Made by a program: the position numbers and the translations under genes
Assembly (NCBI GenBank): GCA_023091665.1
Contig: JALJCQ010000013.1
Span: 2,914,001-2,978,000 of the forward strand
Direction of reading: 5' to 3'
From: Pythium myriotylum
Lineage: Eukaryota; Oomycota; Peronosporomycetes; Pythiales; Pythiaceae
Length of the DNA: 64,000 bases
Shown: one piece after another, positions 60,171 through 64,000 of the stretch
Layout of the letters: the number at the start of each line of letters is the position of its first letter
Position numbering within the stretch: the first letter of the stretch is position 1
Notes under the pieces: model-generated
Seen by the model: only the letters and a program-made list of their open reading frames with translations
Database searches by the model: none
Told to the model about the DNA's origin: nothing

Positions 60171-62243
60171 ATGGAAGACTTGTCTTCTTCATCGACTGAG
60201 CGCCCCCAAACATGCGTGAGGTTGTCTGCGAGAAAGTTTCGTCTGTGCTGGATCTCAACGATCACATTCCACTTGACCTGCATGCTCTTCGCATTAGTCG
60301 CGGGGATGGCACACGTGCTATTTGGACAGCCTAAGCTGTACGAGAACATGTATATGCTCGCTATTAGTCAGACGATGCTCATAACGGCAGGCATTAGCTA
60401 TTTAGCTAACGGGGTAGTGCATGGAACGATAGTAGTCGTCCACACCAAGCAGTCAATTAGGCGTGGCCGTCTATCGTTCGGCCACGACGGTGACGACTCA
60501 GTCAGCTCTACTTATATGCCAGTGGCCAGAAAAATCTCAAAGGTTTTATCTCGTCACTTCAGCTCAACACGTAGGATCCGACCAAGCGTATCGCACGATC
60601 TACTACATGCATCTACTCGATCGTTCAACGACCAAGAAATCGTAGCGGTGGCCTCTCGGTTCATTCATCTGATTGAAATCGGCTTTCAGACCTTTCAAGC
60701 GCACCAGTTGAGTCTTTCTATCGGGAGCCAATCTTTCAATGCATTCGTCGTTGTTGTGGTCATGTTCAACTGTTGGCGTGCACCACTCGGAGACCATTTG
60801 GCCACAAGGTCGAACAACCCATCCAAGCCTATTTTGCGACTGCTAGCGTTCCTGACTTTGGAGGTACTCGTCGACTTCATCATTACTGTGCTTGTACCTG
60901 TGTCAATGATGGTGCCGCGCTTCATGCAATTCGACTATTCGAACCTACGCTACCCTCGATCGTTGACGTATAATGATGTGTGGATTACGAGCGCAGTCTC
61001 CGAGGGACGACAAATCATGGTGACGTCAACCATGGACTACATGTCCTCTCTCTTTCCATTGATCTCATCAATAGCGTCACTTCATTCGATAAAAACGCTC
61101 ATAAGATCCACTACGACGATTACAAGTGATCAGCGCTCTATCCAGCCGACTGAGTCTACTAAACAAGTTCTTTCAACGGCCCTTCACGCTGCTGAACGGA
61201 GCGTAACCACACGCCGATCGGTCATTGTTGAGCGACGATTTAAGCGTTGGTTCAGGCCGTTGGTCATGAAGATTATTCATGGGTCCAAGACCATGTTGCT
61301 GCTGAACCTCGTCGCGCTTCTTTGGAGTGTTTGCTTGTTAGTTTTTTTCTTCTTTGGTCGAACTCGTTCCGGCTCTCATATTGGTGGATGCCAGTTGCCA
61401 GTTAATGCATGGTTTGGCACCAAGGCAGCGTGTATTTTGATTCAGATCAATTGTTACACCCGCGGAATCAGTGGCTCTCGTCTCCAAATGAATGAGGTCC
61501 TAGATGCACTCGACCGAACTGTCGTCCGTCGTGTCGTGTTCAGTCACTGCCCAGCGCTCGAGATTCCCGATGTGATCAACGAATTCCGCAACCTCAATGC
61601 AATCGCTACCTTCAACTGCACTATCACCTCGTGGTCGGGGCGAGCGACAATGTCAAATCTTGAGACTCCAGTGCTTACGTTAGTTCAACTGATCGACACG
61701 AACATGACACAGCTTCCTCCAGCCATAGTTCACGAAAGCGTACCGTGCAGTCTGAACCTCATTGTGTATAACAGCAACTTGAGCGTTCTCCCTGACAACC
61801 TCGGAGAGGTGTGGAAAGATGTTCGTTCTACGTCGTTGTCGCTTGAGTATACGTCAATACGCCAGTTGCCAGCTACGTTCAATCTCCTTAGAGCAACCAA
61901 AGTCTCCCTACACGGAAGTCCCATCACTTCTCTGTCTTTCGATATGTTCGGGAGTAAGGATATGGTGATTGTTCGACTCTCAAAAACGTTGATTTCGTCT
62001 CTGCCAAACGTCTTAGATATTTCTCGACTCTCTCTTGTTCTCGCAGAAAATACGCTCGTGCAAGAGATTCCACCTTGGCTGCAGGACTGGGCAAAACTCG
62101 ACAATACGGCGACGTCACTGCGTGGAAGTCCAGCGTGCGAAGATCCCATGAACAGGCTACTCTGCAAGGAAGTCGACGTGTTTCGCCGACACGACCTTCC
62201 GTATGAGGTGATTGCAGCCCAACGGTGCTTAGAATGCTGCTGA
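60171..62243 (+). CDS. LRR2, multipass membrane protein with leucine-rich repeats
   Basis: Single exon, 690 residues from the ATG at 60171. It has the same layout as LRR1. Hydrophobic segments are at about residues 35-55, 65-95, 180-210, 225-255, 290-310 and 380-400 (such as LVALLWSVCLLVFFFFG). The RRGRLSFGHDGDDS motif aligns with RRRLSFGHD of LRR1. The cysteine segment CQLPVNAWFGTKAACILIQI is followed by leucine-rich units (MTQLPPAIV, LSVLPDNLGEVW, IRQLPATFN, ITSLSFDMF, ISSLPNVLD) and a closing VQEIPPWLQDWAKL that matches VSTAPAWLQKWMAT in LRR1. Several N-x-S/T sites lie in the repeat part, suggesting it faces outside. Function unknown. Confidence 0.83.
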   Translation: MEDLSSSSTERPQTCVRLSARKFRLCWISTITFHLTCMLFALVAGMAHVLFGQPKLYENMYMLAISQTMLITAGISYLANGVVHGTIVVVHTKQSIRRGRLSFGHDGDDSVSSTYMPVARKISKVLSRHFSSTRRIRPSVSHDLLHASTRSFNDQEIVAVASRFIHLIEIGFQTFQAHQLSLSIGSQSFNAFVVVVVMFNCWRAPLGDHLATRSNNPSKPILRLLAFLTLEVLVDFIITVLVPVSMMVPRFMQFDYSNLRYPRSLTYNDVWITSAVSEGRQIMVTSTMDYMSSLFPLISSIASLHSIKTLIRSTTTITSDQRSIQPTESTKQVLSTALHAAERSVTTRRSVIVERRFKRWFRPLVMKIIHGSKTMLLLNLVALLWSVCLLVFFFFGRTRSGSHIGGCQLPVNAWFGTKAACILIQINCYTRGISGSRLQMNEVLDALDRTVVRRVVFSHCPALEIPDVINEFRNLNAIATFNCTITSWSGRATMSNLETPVLTLVQLIDTNMTQLPPAIVHESVPCSLNLIVYNSNLSVLPDNLGEVWKDVRSTSLSLEYTSIRQLPATFNLLRATKVSLHGSPITSLSFDMFGSKDMVIVRLSKTLISSLPNVLDISRLSLVLAENTLVQEIPPWLQDWAKLDNTATSLRGSPACEDPMNRLLCKEVDVFRRHDLPYEVIAAQRCLECC

Positions 62244-62360
62244 ACGTTGGGTTTGCGACAAGTGGCCCATTTGCCCGTTAGCATGGGACGGGCCCAATGC
62301 AAATTGATCTCGGGGAAGGAACAACTGCTGAGGTAGAAATCACAATCAGAATCACGCGCG

Positions 62361-63335
62361 ATGGGGTTCCTCTTCGGTAGCAACGCAGACAAATGGGATA
62401 CCGCCAACGTACCACCCCAACGGGGAAAGACTGCAATCATCACTGGCTCCAACTCAGGCATTGGTTACTACACAGCTAGAGCATTGGCCGAACGTGGAGC
62501 CTACGTTGTTTTAGCGTGCCGAAACGAACAACGCGGGCGAGAGGCTGAGGCTGAGATGTCGAAGTATTTAGCAGCGAAGAAAATCGAAGGCGCAGGTCAC
62601 GTCGAGTTCAAGCAGGTGGACCTGACCGTGCTCCAGAGCGTCCACGATTTCGTTGATGCTATCAAGAACCGCTTTTCTGTGATCGACGTGCTCATCAACA
62701 ACGCTGGAATAGCAGCACCGACTGAGACGCTAACCTCAGATGGACTGGAGACACAGTTTCAGGTGAACCATCTAAGCCATTTCTACCTCACTGCACTGCT
62801 CTTCCCTCTGCTTCAGGCATCCAAGGCGTCAAGGGTCGTAACGGTCACCAGTCTCACTCATCGTTTTTCCAACATTGACTTCCCGACGCTGGCCAAGGAG
62901 ACAGACTACTCGCTGGCACGTTACGGGCGATCAAAACTGGCCAATTCGTTGTTCACATTTGAGCTTGCGAGTCGTATTGACCAAGCCCAAATCTCAAATG
63001 TCAAAGCCGTGGTGGCGCACCCAGGGATGACCTATAGCGCGATGGTCGGCAAGATCATCAAGAGCTACGTGCCCGACGTGCTGAGCCGACCGCTCGAGTA
63101 CATCGCGACATGGCTGCCGTTCCAGGAAACGGAGATGGGGGCTCTCCCGATACTTTTCGCGGCGACGGCTGACTGCGTCGTGAATGGAGACTATATCGGG
63201 CCGGCCGACTACGCACACCTTCGTGGGTATCCGAGGAAAATGGAGCCGGCATCGAACTCGCAGTCGAAGACAAATCGTTTGGAGTTGTGGAATCTGAGCG
63301 AGACGCTGGCTCAGGTGCACTTCGAGGTCTCGTGA
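62361..63335 (+). CDS. Short-chain dehydrogenase, retinol dehydrogenase/WWOX-like
   Basis: Single exon, 324 residues. Seen: N-terminal GSNADKWDTANVPPQRGKTA leading to the cofactor loop TGSNSGIGYYTARALAERGA, LACRNEQRGREAEAEM, LINNAGIAAPTETL, QVNHLSHFYLTALLFPLL, the catalytic-site serine in VTSL, YGRSK and VVAHPGMTYSAMV. The C-terminus (GDYIGPADYAHLRGYPRKM...LWNLSETLA) has the normal ending of this subgroup, unlike the paralogue at 56641. No signal peptide. It follows LRR2 by 117 bp on the same strand, mirroring the LRR1-SDR pair to the left. Likely NADP(H)-dependent oxidoreductase of a lipid-like substrate; the substrate cannot be read. Confidence 0.88.
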   Translation: MGFLFGSNADKWDTANVPPQRGKTAIITGSNSGIGYYTARALAERGAYVVLACRNEQRGREAEAEMSKYLAAKKIEGAGHVEFKQVDLTVLQSVHDFVDAIKNRFSVIDVLINNAGIAAPTETLTSDGLETQFQVNHLSHFYLTALLFPLLQASKASRVVTVTSLTHRFSNIDFPTLAKETDYSLARYGRSKLANSLFTFELASRIDQAQISNVKAVVAHPGMTYSAMVGKIIKSYVPDVLSRPLEYIATWLPFQETEMGALPILFAATADCVVNGDYIGPADYAHLRGYPRKMEPASNSQSKTNRLELWNLSETLAQVHFEVS

Positions 63336-64000
63336 GGATACCCAAGTTGAAAGAGACAATCCCATTCCTCGCATGTTGTGTATGAACCCAATCGATGTCT
63401 TCTGATCAAAATATTTGTGATGAAGTGAATCCCTGAAAACCATATCGTGGGAATTGGAGCTCGTAGCACGACTGGTTGGCCGGCTTTGCATGGTGGCGCT
63501 AAGTTTTTCGATAGGCTGCAGCGTCGTTGCCCCTCTTAAGAAGACCGCTTACGAGTGAAACACGAGTTATGAGCTCTGAAAGCAGTTTTAGTCCTCCACT
63601 CGTTGGTTCAGACGACAGTGAGGTAAAGAAAACCATTTTTTCGACTCGCGTGTTCTCTGCCTACCAAGTCACTAGTTCCAGAAGCGGCCCACCCGACGGT
63701 ACTTTATACTTGTGGAGTATCAGGATCCTTCAAACGATCTGTCCAAGCTGTGGAGTGACTACCTAGATGGGCACTATGAATGCGATCAAACTCACAAAGG
63801 CGCTTGAACGTTGAAGCCACGAAGCCACCATGGCTGGTCGATAATTGGTGTGTACACAGTCAATGGTTATCTTGGCAATGATCACTCATATGAAGTGCAC
63901 TGAAGAAAGAGCGACTTGGTGTGCATTCTTCGTATGTTCGGAGTCTAACTTCAAGGAGTTTTGATGTGAAGACCGTTGCCAAATCAGTACCGTTGATGCT
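63336..64000. other. Right-end stretch without recognised gene
   Basis: About 665 bp. A plus-strand open frame at about 63527-63766 (SEVKKTIFSTRVFSAYQV...) looks protein-like but matches no family I know. Nothing else seen. Confidence 0.4.

Noticed and set aside
1..64000. CRISPR arrays, rRNA or tRNA genes, bacterial operons
   Set aside because: No regularly spaced repeats, no recognisable structural RNA genes, and gene structures are eukaryotic throughout.

Overview
The window looks like nuclear DNA of an oomycete (Phytophthora/Pythium-type). Genes are densely packed on both strands with gaps often of 60-250 bp. Introns are few, short (about 43-110 nt) and GT..AG. Genes for mitochondrial import (TOM40), a peroxisomal reductase with a PTS1 tail, a NEDD1-type centrosome protein and secreted PAN/Apple-domain proteins sit side by side. 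Several genes carry an upstream TCATTCC-type initiator like that known from oomycetes. Exon joins were chosen by me from GT..AG sites, reading phase and comparison between paralogues inside the window; nothing was searched or computed.

Region 1 (1-25 kb, almost all minus strand) is a tandem array of arrestin-fold genes, here called ARR1-ARR13, with three recognisable relics (psiA-psiC). Order along the DNA follows similarity: ARR1-2, ARR3-8 and ARR9-13 form three local families sharing a first intron (phase 1) and usually a second (phase 0). The array is interrupted by an ankyrin gene (4.2-6.5 kb) and a peroxisomal 2,4-dienoyl-CoA reductase gene (16.5-17.4 kb). A partial ankyrin gene bounds it on the left and an intact one (25.9-28.4 kb) on the right. 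Two more arrestin genes lie further out (ARR14 at 37.5 kb, ARR15 at 51.2 kb). ARR4 and ARR6 appear frameshifted. A perfect 39-bp-arm hairpin sits inside psiC.

Region 2 (28-36 kb) holds ordinary housekeeping genes in two divergent pairs: NEDD1 with a Whirly-type mitochondrial ssDNA-binding protein, and TOM40 with a thioredoxin-TPR-methyltransferase fusion. A SnoaL-like domain protein with a nuclear-looking basic segment follows. From 35.6 to 37.5 kb I see no convincing gene.

Region 3 (39.9-56.4 kb) is a cluster of seven secreted proteins, each a signal peptide plus four PAN/Apple-like repeats. Two of them are identical and lie in the arms of an apparently perfect 1.6-kb inverted duplication (47.3-50.8 kb) with a 285-bp spacer. 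ARR15 and a fourth ankyrin gene lie between this palindrome and the last PAN gene.

Region 4 (56.6-63.3 kb) has a mirror-image arrangement SDR-LRR | LRR-SDR: two paralogous multipass membrane/leucine-rich-repeat genes transcribed away from each other, each followed by a paralogous short-chain dehydrogenase gene. It is best explained as an old inverted duplication of a two-gene block. Overall the window combines conserved cell-biology genes with three locally amplified families (arrestin, ankyrin, PAN) at different stages of duplication, conversion and decay.
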